Origin: Torreya grandis
Lineage: Eukaryota; Streptophyta; Pinopsida; Cupressales; Taxaceae
Assembly: GCA_037957365.1 (NCBI GenBank)
Contig: JARHVA010008351.1
Location: forward strand, 441,853-505,852
Length of the DNA: 64,000 nucleotides
Reading direction: 5' to 3'
Positions within the stretch are counted from its first letter, which is position 1. The number at the start of each line of letters is the position of its first letter. Both the position numbers and the translations under genes were made by a program. Under the pieces are notes generated by a model. The model was not told the origin of the DNA. It saw nothing but the letters and a program-made list of their open reading frames with translations, and ran no database searches. Below are positions 1 through 11,666 of the stretch, piece after piece.

Positions 1-1330
1 TTCCCAATTTTATGATGTTGTCAAGGAAGTTGAAGATCTTTGGCATGGAGAAATTCAAGGATGGATTCATCACTAGGTAATGTAGGTAGAGGGCCATAAT
101 ATTACACATCTACTTCAAGATCAATAATTTTATTACCATAGTGGTCATATTTAGAATGTATTTGGTGTACATATGTGGCATTGGTATCAAGAGTGATCTT
201 AGGGTGAAACTATAGAATAAGGTTGATCATATTTGATTGTTTTATTATTAGAATCATGGATGGGAAAAAGATTGGGTAGAATAACCAATGTGATAAGAGG
301 TATCAAAGGTTTTGGAAGTTTTAAAGGTGAGATAGGCAAGAATCAATAAGTGGAGAATTAATTAGAGCTACATGACCTTTAGGTTATAATGTAAAATCTA
401 TAGAAATGGTGAGAACATCATGGTTGAAATCATGTATTTGAGCTAAAGTTTTTTGATAATGTTAAACTTCCAAGTCTCATGATTGAGATTGGGACTTGAT
501 GTAGTTATCATCATAATTTGGAAAAATTATAAATTCTTGTGACTCAAAAAAAATTTTATAAGTTGAAATGCCTAAATTGCTAAATTTATGCAGTGACACA
601 ATTAAAAAATCTTGAAATAATTTAGCCATTCCATAATCATTACACATAAATTCATATTTCGTATAAGATACTTCATGGGCATTATATGTATGAGGGAATT
701 TGGTGATCTCATCAACAATAGGGATGGTATAATAATGAGGTAATAAGGAGGGAGGTAGACACAATAAGATGTAAAGAGGCAACTTAGTAGTATTGTATGT
801 ATTTTACAAGTCATTGGGCTCATCATAATTAGAATAATCAAGTGTGATATGTAAATTAAGATTTATATTGATGAATTTAGGTAAAGGGGCACTATTAATA
901 TTCAAAATAGTAAGAATATGATATTGAGATTTAGGATGAGGAATTTGAATACCCATGGGTTAGGATCAGCCTCATGTTTATACCTTTTTCCATTATGAAT
1001 GAAATTGATGCATTGGCTTCTAGAAGAGGTGATAGCCCTTATGAGATGAGTCCATGGGTGTCTTAGGAATATATTGTGAGATAATGGTAAATTGAGGACC
1101 ACCAACATGAGGCTTAGAGGGTAGAATAGGTTTAGGAGGAAGAGAACTAATTAGAGTATCAAAGGGAGGAGATGGTTCCTTATTGGTTTCTAAAGATAAG
1201 TGAGTAGTAGTATCTTTGATAATTTATTCTTCTAAAGATGGTTTCTTTAGTTTGGTGATGGGATATTTATGGAATAGTTTACATCAATAATTGAACTTAG
1301 CCATATTGATGTATTGAGAATTGGTGTAAT
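1..1330 (-). pseudogene. Tat/Ogre-like retrotransposon pol: protease end and protease-RT spacer
   Basis: The minus strand carries a decayed pol segment of a plant Ty3/gypsy element. The best part is 902-1108, whose translation runs VVLNLPLSHNIFLRHPW, then an SSRSQCINF-like stretch, then HNGKRYKHEADPNPW. This matches the block that follows the retropepsin active site in Tat/Ogre-type elements (usual form: LDIPLSYNLLLGRPWIH ... A.PS..HQ..KFPHNG). The diagnostic LLGRPW is worn to FLRHPW. Further left (about 477-841) are two overlapping minus frames without a recognisable domain; by position they fit the acidic spacer between protease and RT. The RT itself would lie left of base 1. The gag of the same element starts at 2768, so gene order is consistent. 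Stops and frame changes show that it is dead. The lineage assignment is from motif memory and is moderately sure. Confidence 0.6.
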
Positions 1331-1529
1331 ATTAGTCATAATAATAATCAATCACATAAATATGCTTGTTTGCTTATTGAGGATTAGATGTAGAGAAATA
1401 TTCTGGTTTGTTAGAAGAAGAAGCTTTGGAAGCTTCTTTATTTTTACAAGAATTAATGTAATCTTAATGATGGATTTGAATCATGGCATGATGATTGAAT
1501 TAATTTCCAAGCATAAAAGAAATAAAAAA

Positions 1530-1605
1530 AATTGTAATCCCTCTACATGTTTCATGGGAATGACCTTTATCAGTGTGGAACCAATAAAATTGATTAAGAT
1601 CATAT
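1530..1605 (-). pseudogene. Worn gag zinc knuckle of the Tat-like element
   Basis: The minus-strand translation reads YWFHTDKGHSHETC. It resembles the CxFH-x2-x-GH-x-T-x2-C knuckle common in Tat/Ogre gag proteins, with the first Cys lost (YW in place of YC). It lies between the gag domain (1872-2768) and the protease remnant (902-1108), where a knuckle is expected. It is only a short motif match, so confidence is moderate. Confidence 0.4.
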
Positions 1606-1871
1606 CATTTAAGGGGGCTATTAGGGTATGTGAATGGTTTAGAGGGAACTAAAAATTATTTTATTTATTTCATGATTAATGGCATATGAAAAGGTTTGGG
1701 ATTATTAGCGTTGGCCACTCTTGGTTTGGGTTTAGTAGGATTGATATTTATTACATTTATTGAATGTTGAAAACATCCCTTAATGATTTTAGTATTAGGT
1801 TAAAACTATTTCATTAATAAGTCTTGGTTATTTCCATCATTTGATAAAAGCATGAGCTGATTCTGTAGGGA

Positions 1872-2768
1872 TTACTTAGCATTAATGACATGACTAAGGT
1901 AATTTTTAATAATATCATTGTGTTGGAAGTATTTAACTAGAAGATTGACTAAATTCTCTATTTTCCATATAAAATGTAAGGGAAGTTGGTTATACCATTC
2001 TAATACATCACTAGTGAAGGTTTTAACTAGAATTTTTATTATGGCAAAATTATTAGTTTGGATCCACTCTTTATAAAGATTTTCAAATGCCTTAATAAAA
2101 GATGCAGGGTCTTTAATCCCATCATATTTAATAGCTGGAGATATATTACCAATGTCAATAAAAATAATGAAAATGGCTAAAGATTTGTTTTGGATGTGTT
2201 GAAGCATCTTACTGTGTATGATAGTTTGGGGGATGAAATTACCCATGACATCTATAAGAGGTTGAGTAATATAGTTTTGATTATTTTGAGGGAGAACAAT
2301 AGGAGGTTGGTTATTCATTTTGATCATACAATGTTGTATTTGCATCATTTGGGAGGTGTTAGATGTTTCCATTATGTTCATTTTTTGTGTTATATGCACA
2401 ATAATTTGAGTTATATCAATTGGTGGGTTAGTTTTTATAGGATCATTCCTTGAATTGGTATTAGGGGGAGGGTTTATAGGTGGTATATTCCCTATGGGGT
2501 TATTGGATAGGCTTGTGTCAATTTCCCCCACATTATGGTGAGATGTTTGAAGATGGGAATTGTCTTGATAGGTATGAAAAGGAACAAAACCACCAATCTC
2601 ATCTATTTGAGTGATGTGAACCATGTTACAATCAAAATATGAGGGAAGAGAAGAGGTACTCCAAGAGTAAGGATCCTCTTGGGAAGTAAAATAAGGAAGA
2701 AAAGAGCATCCCTTATAGTGTCTAAATGGATTCAGGTTGTCCAAAAATTTTATGATAGGGGATCTCAT
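1872..2768 (-). pseudogene. Tat/Ogre-like retrotransposon gag (298-aa open part)
   Basis: This is the longest uninterrupted frame in the window, starting at an ATG at 2766-2768. Residues 1-125 are proline/asparagine-rich and low in complexity. Residues about 210-295 are a recognisable Retrotrans_gag (PF03732-type) domain: KYDGIKDPASFIKAFENL, then LVKTFTSDVLEWYNQLPLHF, then LLVKYFQHN. These match the family pattern of a F-x-G-x2-DP start, an 'A..WY..LP' core and a late F-x2-F/HF motif. Gag would coat the RNA and build the virus-like particle. The frame stops at 1872, short of a full gag. A zinc-knuckle-like continuation is visible at about 1540-1600 in another register (FHTDKGHSHETC, similar to the plant C-x-FH-x3-GH-x4-C box). 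So the gene is broken downstream of the domain. The N-terminal third is repeated at 7551-7949. Confidence 0.75.
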
Positions 2769-3579
2769 AATGCTTGATGAAAGAATCTAAGATCATGTAA
2801 TAAGAATGAAAAATAGGGAAAGAGTTGACCAGACATAAAATAGTGTCAGCCAATAGGCACAAAGTTGATTAGGTCAATAGAGTATGTGAATAAAATTTAT
2901 AGAATAGAAAAATAAAAAGACATAATCAATCTAGTCAAATGTGTGTTTTTAAAGATAAAATTTAAATAGGTTAAAGAGATACACAATCATATGGGTTGAT
3001 AGTGTAATGTTGAATAGGAACATGCCAATAAATAAAAAGACACAACTGGATAGATCAAATGTGTACTGCTTATATGGGGGATGAATAAAAAGATGAAGAG
3101 ACATATTCAGATAGGTTGATTGTGTATTGTAAATAGATATGTTGAATAGTCTATAAGATACTATGTTAAAAAAATGATAGTGTTCTGAAAATAGAGAAGT
3201 TTTTCAAGATAATATCTAAGCAAATCAAATTAAGCACACAAGAAATTAGAACAATGTTATTGATCTAATTGAAACACATGACACAAACCTTACATCAATG
3301 CTAACTAATGTAAGTTTTGCACTATAAAATACAATAATCAAAGAGAAGGTAAAAAATTAAAAGTAAATGCTAACTAATTCATCATTCCTAAGTGTTTTTA
3401 AGTTATAATTAAGTTTAATTTTATTATGATTGGGAAGTTGGCTATAATGAGGAACTAAAAAATGGTTTAAATCTAGTTTTAAGAAGTTAGGCTGAAAAAG
3501 ATCTATATTGGTAATGGTACTGGCTTGGTATTAGGGCCTAACCCTCGCTTCACACTCTTTCAATGATAAGGGTGTCAAT

Positions 3580-6500
3580 TGCATTGCCTATATATAACAT
3601 CAACCACATGTTTATCCTTGGATATAAAACCAAGTTGAATTCCCCCTTGGTGATGAAATCCAATTAGGTAGGCCTTCGGAAGATAAATGTTTAATGTTTT
3701 TTGTGTGTACATTGATTTGGAAGTATGTGCAAAAGAGAAAAAATAGTGTGACTAAAATGGTAATTTGAAAAAACACATAATTAATCAATGTTTATTACTC
3801 TAATAATGCAAGTAAATAAAATAAAAATTGAATTAATTACTATAAAAAAGAGGTCAATTCCTTGATTTTGAAGAGTACATAATTAGTTTAGGTGATACTC
3901 TATGTAAACAGTGTAAAATAGATTCGATTGGTTCACTATTATTCTATAGAAGTAAAATCATAAAGAAAAATATTGATCAAGTTGATTATGTCTTCAATAT
4001 AGAAAACTTAATACATAATTATGTTGAGTTGGTTGACCTAGTTGGTTGTAGGGTTGTAGTTTTAGAAATTGCAAACTTGTGAAAAATAGTACTAAAAAAG
4101 AACTAAAATTGTAAAGAGAGTAAGAATGAACCTTGGTGGGTTTGAAGATGTTTAGACTAAAAAATTTTATTATGTGATGCTCAAATGATAATTCAAAATT
4201 TTTAAAAATAAATTTGATTGGTTTGATGGAGTTTGCAAAAACTGTGTACTGGAAAAGTTATGAATAAATTTGACTAGCTTGACTATGTTTTTAGACATGT
4301 TTATTGAAAGAAGATAATTGCAAATAGAGATAATTGGTTTGAATACGTATGCAAATATATAATTGAAGAAGAATATTATGCTGATTTGATTAATCTAGTC
4401 ACCTATATTTGGAAAAAACCTACATAGATAGAATAGAGTCCTTTTGGAATGATTGTGTGTTAAAACTATACACATAGTATTAGAACTATACTGACATGTT
4501 TGATATAGTATGCAAAAAATATTAATATATAATATAATGATAAAATTAAAGCATGAAATAAAACCTACAAGGGTTTGATTGATGTTGGGTTTAGTATAAT
4601 GTATATAAATCAAAATGCAACTGATCTATTAATCAATCCTATCTTTTAGGAGATAAATCTTACTTACACTTATGAGTGTTGATACATTAGATATTAGGGT
4701 TCATGACTAATATGGATTTACTATACCTAACCAAGGTATATCTTACCAAAATAACATCACTAGAGAGGGTTTCAAAACCTCTAGTTGAGCAATACCATGC
4801 AATGACCCTAGTTAGGTCTTATATTTTCATATTCACAAAATAAATGATAAGTAAAGTAAAATCTCATTTAGTGCTCACCAAAGTTTGTGGCATAAATTGG
4901 GGTTAATAAACATAAAAATTAAACATGCATAGGAGTATCCTAAGTAATCTATGTATAGGTAAAATACTAATGCATGGAGAGAGTAATATATTCAAAATCC
5001 ATTACCTATGTTACTTTTATCTACTAAAATGAAGGAGTAAAGTTAAGAGATACTTACCTTGAAGATCTACCTGTCGAGATTCAATCTATCCCTTGGCCAA
5101 AGTTGCTTCATGAGAGGTTATTGTGGTTTTTAAGGATCACTAAAAAATGACAAAGCATCTAAGACTTTTCCACAATACAAGATTCTTCTCCAAGTATAAA
5201 CCCTAAGCTATAATTCCTAGAGTAGAATGGCAGAAGAGCAGATTGTAAAAAAGCATGAATGAATAATTAGCTGCTTGTCTCTCTAAGAAAATGGAGAAAT
5301 GAATGTATTTATATAGATGAATCTAACCCTACTCCTTTAAAAAAATTTAACCAATAGGGTTTGCCCAGTTGAATCTATATTATTATTTTCTAAAAAACAA
5401 ATTAGGTCTCAGTTTTGGTCAACCAAAGCTGACTTAGATCTATAACATGATTTTATCAATTTGAATACACGATTGATGGGGCTAACAATGTAATGTAAAA
5501 TTTTTAAAATGATTTTAGACTTAGGAAGGGGATAATCAAGGTTTTGAAATCTTGGAGGAGTGTTCAAGAGAGGAGGCAATGCTTAGGGAAGTATGTATGA
5601 GATGGTTGGATTGATAGTGAGTGGTGGTATAAGGGAGAATAATCCTACAAAGCACTAATGGTCTACCCACCCATTTCCTAGTGTACCCTTTAAGGTGTGC
5701 ACTTAGAGATATTGAGACTCAATAAGTTATTTAAAGAGAGAAAGCATTAGTAATTGATAAAGTTTTAAAATATTATGTTTATACACTTTATATATAAAAC
5801 ATTTTTCATAAGTCAACACTAAAATATAATATCATAAATTAAATTATTTAATTGCTCTTATTTTAGGAATAGGTTATATCATTATTGAATAGCTTATTCC
5901 ACCATAATAATTTATAATTACCAAAAATGGTAAAATAATAGATACATAAATTAGGATATTCAATAAAAATGTAAACTTAAATATTTATTGCAATAAAATA
6001 ATTTTGATAATAAATTAAAAAATGTAGCTTGGAATGAGTGAGTATAGAAAGCTAATACATAGACATGTTTACAATAAAAAAATTTTGATATTATTTTTTA
6101 GAAGGTTTTTAGAAATAAAATTTCTAATAAAGGATTTTTCATGCATACAAATTTACTGCATGGGAAAAATATGCATGTTCAAGTTTATTTACAACCCTAT
6201 AATTAGGGAAAAATTATGGTATCTAGGTTCAAAACACACTTCTCCAACTTTTGCCACAACAATGTTGACCTTAGTGTCTACTATAACTTTTATAAATGTT
6301 ATATTTTAAAAATAATTAAAATAAAACACAACAATGAGGCATCATCTCTATTGCACCAAATTCAATGGATAAATGTTAAATGCAATTAGTTCACCTTTTC
6401 TAGCCTATGTTAACATAAGAGATTTTTATGTGACATAACAATCTGGGAATAGTCTTGGTGAGAACAATGTGGGATTTCAAGTTTTGTTTTTGTTTTAAGC

Positions 6501-6900
6501 TTATAATATATCTTTATTCAAACATACACCATATATAAACCATTTGAAATCCATCAAGAATCTAATCTTATTGGTAGATAACATACATAGGCCAAGTAAA
6601 TACTCAAGATATTACTATAGGAATAATCAGATATAGGTGTTTTTTTATGAAATTATGGAATGGGCACACTTTATTATTTCTTTTGGAAGAATAATTTTGT
6701 ATTCAAAAATATAATTCAACAACCATATAAGGTCAATATAGCTCACATGTTTGTCTAGGTATGACTGAATGGTTGAGCTAGATTTAATGGAAGATTGAAA
6801 TAAACTCTAAGAAGAAAAATGTCATAAATTAATATAGCTCCATATATACTAAAATATGATGATACTAAAGTGTAAAATATACCTTGAGAATGATGATCAA
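3580..6900 (-). mobile_element. Probable 5' LTR and leader of the minus-strand Tat-like element, unit 1
   Basis: Upstream of the minus-strand gag start (2768) there is no coding signal for about 4 kb, which is where the long 5' LTR of a Tat/Ogre element would be. A TG at 3580 follows the motif 'aagggtgtcaat'. On the minus strand this gives an LTR ending in CA followed by TTGACACC, a degenerate TGG-type primer-binding-site position. The same arrangement is found at 8766 in unit 2. The right LTR border is not resolved; it must lie before the gypsy protease remnant at about 7095. Within it, 6034-6309 is open on the plus strand but resembles nothing I know. Only the general assignment is offered. 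Confidence 0.35.
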
Positions 6901-7094
6901 AGTTCATGTTGGGCCAGTTCATATTATTAAGTCTCTCCTTTCAAATCAAACTAGATTTGAGTACTTTCTACCAAAATATAAACACAATAATAACTTGAAT
7001 TATTTTTGTTAGATTCATCTTTTGATCCATGATATACATGTTACATCATCAATAGTAAGTTGGATACTTGTTTGAACTATTTCATTTACCCATA

Positions 7095-7450
7095 TCCATA
7101 ATTTTAATTAATGATTTTAGATGCTGGCACAATTAATTATTCTAAGAAATTCCATAGTATTAAGCTTGATATGAGAGACTACATGTTATATTATCCTATG
7201 TTTATTATTCCCATGGGTTTGGAATACATTTTTTTGGGAGTCTAATGGCTCACAACCTTCGGCACAATAGATACAAATTTCTAGGAAATGTTCATCTTAT
7301 TTCATTTTGAAGGTAGGACATTTGAACTATGTAGATTACAAGTAAAATATTCAATTTTATTGGTTAACTTGCATTAGATGTTGAAGATTCTTAAAAAAGG
7401 GGTTGAAGTATTTTTATAAATATTTTTACCCATATAATTTATATCAAAGA
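7095..7450 (+). pseudogene. Ty3/gypsy protease-RT linker remnant, unit 1 copy
   Basis: The plus-strand translation around 7195-7350 shows PMGLEYIFLGV, WLTTFGTIDTNF and FHFEGRTFELC. These correspond to the plant chromovirus signature MGG.D.VLGVQWL.TLG, then F.M.F...GK..EL, that lies after the retropepsin active site. Stops and a frame change are present. It is a worse-preserved duplicate of the copy at 13435-13790 and reads toward a reverse transcriptase that is absent here, because the duplication junction follows at about 7505. It is non-functional. Confidence 0.6.
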
Positions 7451-7580
7451 GGAGTCTACACATCCTGATCTACAAATGATTATTGATGACCACCCAACAT
7501 TTTTTGGCACCTTGCAAAAAAGGAGTCTACACATTCTGATCTATAAATTATTATTGATGACCACCCAACATTTTTGGCAT
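7447..7580. repeat. 58-bp direct repeat at the junction of the two duplication units
   Basis: The stretch 'aggagtctacaca..ctgatctac/taaat.attattgatgaccacccaac' occurs at about 7449-7505 and again at 7523-7578, separated by 'accttgcaaaaa'. The first copy belongs to the end of unit 1. The second is fused directly to the interrupted minus-strand gag of unit 2, so it marks the join made by the tandem duplication. A single related copy, at 13865-13920, ends unit 2. Confidence 0.75.
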
Positions 7581-7949
7581 AAAAATATGAGTTGTATCAA
7601 TTGGTGGGTTAGTGTTTGTAGGAGGATTCCATGAATTGGTATTAGGGATAGGGTTTCTAGGTGGTAGATTCCCTATGGGGTTATTGTTTAGGCTTGTGTT
7701 AATTTCCTCCACATTATGGTGAGATGTTTGAAGATGGTAATTGTCTTGATAGGTATAAAAAGGATCAGAACCACCAATCTCATCTATTTGAGTGATGTGA
7801 ACCATGTTAAAATTGAAAGATGAGGGAGGATAAGAAGTACTCCAAGAGTGAGGATCCTCTTTGGAAGTAAAGGTAGGAAGAAAAGAGTATCTCATATAGC
7901 ATCTAACTGGATTCAAGTTATCCAAAAATATTATGATAGTGGATTTCAT
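7551..7949 (-). pseudogene. Truncated second copy of the Tat-like gag N-terminus (132 aa)
   Basis: It starts at an ATG at 7947-7949 and matches the first about 124 residues of the gag at 1872-2768. Examples are FLDNLNP, SFLP.FTS.EDP.SWSTS, HITQIDEIGG and YQDN.HLQTSHHNV. It lacks the whole Retrotrans_gag domain because the frame runs through the tandem-duplication junction at about 7578. The last nine or so residues (MPKMLGGHQ) are read from the antisense of the gypsy protease linker and are not gag. It is a broken gene by construction. The N-terminal part is low-complexity, so no function can be given to it alone. Confidence 0.75.
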
Positions 7950-10462
7950 GATGCTTGATAAAAGAATCTGAGACTAGGAAATAAGAATTGAAAATAAGGA
8001 TAGAGTCATGTAGATAGATAATAATGTTATCCAATGTGTAAATATTTGACTGGGTCAAAAGAGTATGTGAATAAAATTCACAAAACATGAAAATAAAAAG
8101 ACACATTCGAGCTGGTTGAATGTGTGTTGTAAAAGATAAAAGTGAAATAGGTTAAATAGATACATAGTTGTATGTGTTGATAGTGTAATACTAAATATGA
8201 AACATGCTAAGAAATAAGAAGACATAGTCAAACATATCAACTGTGTAATTATTAGATAGGGGCTAAACAAGAAGATAACGAGACAAAGTTAGATAGGTTG
8301 ACTATGTACTACAAGTAGATATGTTAAATAGTTTGTAAGAGATTGTGTCGATATAAATGACAATGTTATGGAATAGAGAAATGTTTTACAAGATAATATC
8401 TAAGCAAATGAAATTAATCACACGAGAAATTGGATCAATGTGAATGATCCAATTGGAACACACAACACAAACCTTGCACCAATGTTAGATAATAAATTTT
8501 TTACATTATAAAATATAATGATAAAAAATTAGAGAATAAATTGAAAGTAAATGCTAACTAATTCATAATTCCTAACTGTTGTTAAGGTATAATGAATTTT
8601 AATTTTAATGTGATTAGGAAGTTGGATGTAATGAATAATTAGAAAGTAGTCCAAAACTAGTTTTAGGAAGTTTAGGCTGAAAAAGATCTATATTGGTGAT
8701 GGTAATAGCTTGGTATTGGGGCCTACCCCCTCAATTGACAATCCCACAGTGATAAGGGTGTCAAGTGCTTTGCCAATATATACCATCAACCACATATTTC
8801 TACTTGGATAGAAAACCAAGTTGGCTTCCCCCTTGGTGATGAAATATAATTAAGTAAAGCTTGAGAAGATAAAAGTTTAATGATTTTTATGTGTAAAGTG
8901 ATTTGGAAGTGTGTGAAAAAGAGAAAAAATAGTGTGACTAAAATGGTAATTTGAAAAACCACATAATTAATTGATGTTTATTACTCTAAGCATGCAAGCA
9001 ACTAAAAGGAAATGTGAATTAATTATTATCAAAATGAGATTAATTCCTTGATTTTGAAGATTACATAATTATTTTAGGTGATAATATTGCAAATATATCA
9101 TAATAGAGTCAAAATACATCACTACTAATCATTAGAATCAATATCTAGAAGAACATAGTTGAGCATGGCAACTATTTCTTCAGGATAGAAAATAAACTAC
9201 ATTATTATGTTGAGCTAATCAATCTAGTTAGTTTTAGGGATACAATTTTACAAACTATAAACTTGTGAAAAATAGTACTCAAAGAGAAGAACATAAATGA
9301 CAAAAAGAGCAAGAATGAACCTTGGTGGGTTTGAAAAATTTTAGACTACAAAATTTTATTTTGTGATGATCAAATGTTGATTTAAAAAATTTGATAACAA
9401 AGTTGACTAGTTTGATGGAGTTTACAAAACCTATGTGTTGAAATATAAGTTGCAAATAGAGTCAAATAGCTTGAATATGTTTGCATACTCATATGCTAAA
9501 AGAAGACAATTATGAATAGATTCAATTTATTTGACTGTGTATGCAAATCAAGGACTGAAGAAGAAAACTGTCAAACTGATCGATACAGTCATCTATATTT
9601 AGAGAATACATGCAAAGATATAATAGAGTCATTTTGGAGTGACTATGTGTTAAACCTATGCACAAACTATTAGAACTATAGTAACATGTTTGATATAATA
9701 CTATAAAAATAGAAATATATAATACAATGATAAAATTAAGATGTGAAAGAAAACCTATAAGGGTTTGATTCACATCAGTTTCACTAGAATGTATACAAAG
9801 GGAAATGTAATTGATTTATTAATCAATCCTAGATCAGATAATGTAAATCCTACTTACACTTTCAATTGTTGACACATTAGATATTTGGGGTCATGACCAA
9901 GATGGATCCATAGACCTAATCAATGGATCTCTTACCATAATAACATCACTAGAGAGGGTTCCAAAGCCTCTAGTTGTGTAATACCATGCAATAACCCTAG
10001 CTAGGTCTTATATTTTCATATTCATAAAGTAAATGACAAGTAAAGAAAAATATAATTTAGTGATCACCAAAGCTTGTGGCACAAAGTAAGGGTAATAAAC
10101 ATAAAAATTAAACATGCATAAGATAATTCTAATTAAGCTATATATAGGTAAAACCCTAATTCATGGAGAGAGGAATATATTCAAAAGATATTTCTTATGC
10201 TACTTCTATTTACTAAAATGAAGGAATAAATTTAGAGATACTTACCTTGAAGATGAACATGTTGAGACTCAATCTCCCCCTTGGCTAAACATATTTCGTA
10301 AGAGGATGTTGTGGTTTGTAAGGACCACCAAGAAAGGCCAAAGCATCTAAGACTTTTCAACAAAAAAATATTCTTCTCCAAGTATAAACCCTAAGCTATA
10401 ACTCCTCAAATAGAATGGAAGAAGAACATATTGTAAATAAGTGCAAATGAATAATTAACTCT

Positions 10463-11666
10463 TGTAGTCATATAAAATGTCAAAATTGGTAACTTGAGTG
10501 TGGCTTATGATACCCAACCCATAGGTCCCACTTGCATGCTCTCATGACCCTTCTAAACACCTTTTTTTATTATTCCCAGTCATCCATAGACCTATGAAAC
10601 CTGATTCTAGCTCAACTAGTTTGTATTTTCTATTATAATTCCATCCCCCTAGGTCCCACACTTGTAGGATAGGAGTGCCCAACTTGGATTATAGCACCAA
10701 ACCCTAGGGTGTCCTATTTTGGCACTCCTATCCAATTTAATTTTTAGCTCCAATGGTTATTTCCTTTTGATTCCTATCCTTCATCTTGTTGGCCAAGTGA
10801 AAATAGATTCAACCCATGAGCAATAGATCTCTATAAAATCTCATTCAAAGTTAATTTAGAGGGAGGTTGTCAAATATTACAAAACAAGTAAGAATACAAG
10901 CAAAACCACTAAGGAAAATTTCCATATTCTCTACATAAAACCATCCAATATAGATATAAGCATATCCAAATAATCACCAATACATAGCCACCTCAAGCAC
11001 ACATAATTTAGCATTTTTACATTTGCATAACACTATTTCACAAAGCACATCAAGTGGGAGAACTACATATGGCTTGATCCCTCTTCGAAGTATTATTATG
11101 TAGGCAACATGCCCACATAAGGGGTATGGATACATGTTTAGTGCATATTACACACATTAACCACCCCTCTTCTTTCTCAAGTTTTATCAAAGTATAATGG
11201 ATTCTAGGGTTTGAATATTAAATCAACTCTATAAGGAGTTCTATAAACTTTCAGTAGTCTATATTTTGCAGGTAAGCTCACATAGAGACAATGAAGAAAA
11301 GATAAAAAAAATCAAGTCTCTATGAGTAATTTGGAAAAAATTGGTAGAAAAGGACAATATCAATGGACCCTAGGGTGTCCTATTTCAACACTCCTATCCT
11401 TTCACAAAATGAAATCTAGATCCTGATTTGTGACACTATCCTAGTCCTGCACAGCCAATATCAGACCCTGTAATAGTCATGTAAATTCATTTTTAGCTAA
11501 GTCTTATTTTCTCCATATTTATTAATATTTATAGAAAGGTTAAAAATACAAATAAATTATATAAATTAGTAGTTAAATTATTTTAATATTATTTATTGAT
11601 TTAGTCAACTTAGACCTTTAACTAAAATAGGAATAAGACTCCAATATTCCTAAAATAGTTAAATCA
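10463..11666. mobile_element. 1204-bp TG...CA insertion, probably a solo LTR, inside duplication unit 2
   Basis: Comparison with unit 1 exposes the insertion exactly. Unit 1 reads 'aataattagctgcttgtctctc' in one piece (about 5261-5282), whereas unit 2 reads 'aataattaactct', then the insertion, then 'actccttatctctc'. The element begins TGTAGTCATAT and ends AAATCA. It is flanked by ACTCT (10458-10462) and ACTCC (11667-11671), a 5-bp target duplication with one later change. It has no coding frame. A 'tctataaaatc' TATA-like box lies at about 10830. The stretch 'accctagggtgtcctattt' followed by 'cactcctatcc' occurs twice inside (about 10711 and 11366). TG...CA ends, 5-bp duplication, size and lack of coding fit a solo LTR; a small non-autonomous element is the alternative. 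Confidence 0.75.
10711..11400. repeat. Repeated 'accctagggtgtcctattt' box inside the 1.2 kb insertion
   Basis: A stretch of about 35 bp (accctagggtgtcctattt, then a 3-base variable part, then cactcctatcc) occurs at about 10711-10745 and about 11363-11397, about 650 bp apart and in the same orientation. It is not part of a tandem array. It may be a regulatory repeat of the LTR or the trace of an internal duplication. Confidence 0.5.

Larger units (their letters stand above)
2405..7520. repeat. Tandem segmental duplication, unit 1 (about 5.1 kb)
   Basis: This block aligns end to end with about 7523-13925 in the same orientation. Anchors found in both copies include the gag N-terminus (2460-2768 and 7640-7949), the 'aagggtgtcaa' site (3567 and 8755), the 'gagatacttaccttgaagat' stretch (about 5048 and 10233), 'taggaataggttata' (about 5865 and 12258) and the gypsy protease remnant (about 7095-7450 and 13500-13860). 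The offset is about 5181-5186 bp throughout the first half, so indels are few apart from one 1.2 kb insertion in unit 2. The block runs from inside a minus-strand Tat gag to a plus-strand gypsy protease. It is therefore not a single transposon but a duplicated piece of an already nested stack. Confidence 0.85.

Noticed and set aside
6034..6309. 91-aa plus-strand frame in duplication unit 1
   Set aside because: The frame is not kept in the matching part of unit 2 (about 12430-12710), and nothing is recognisable in it.
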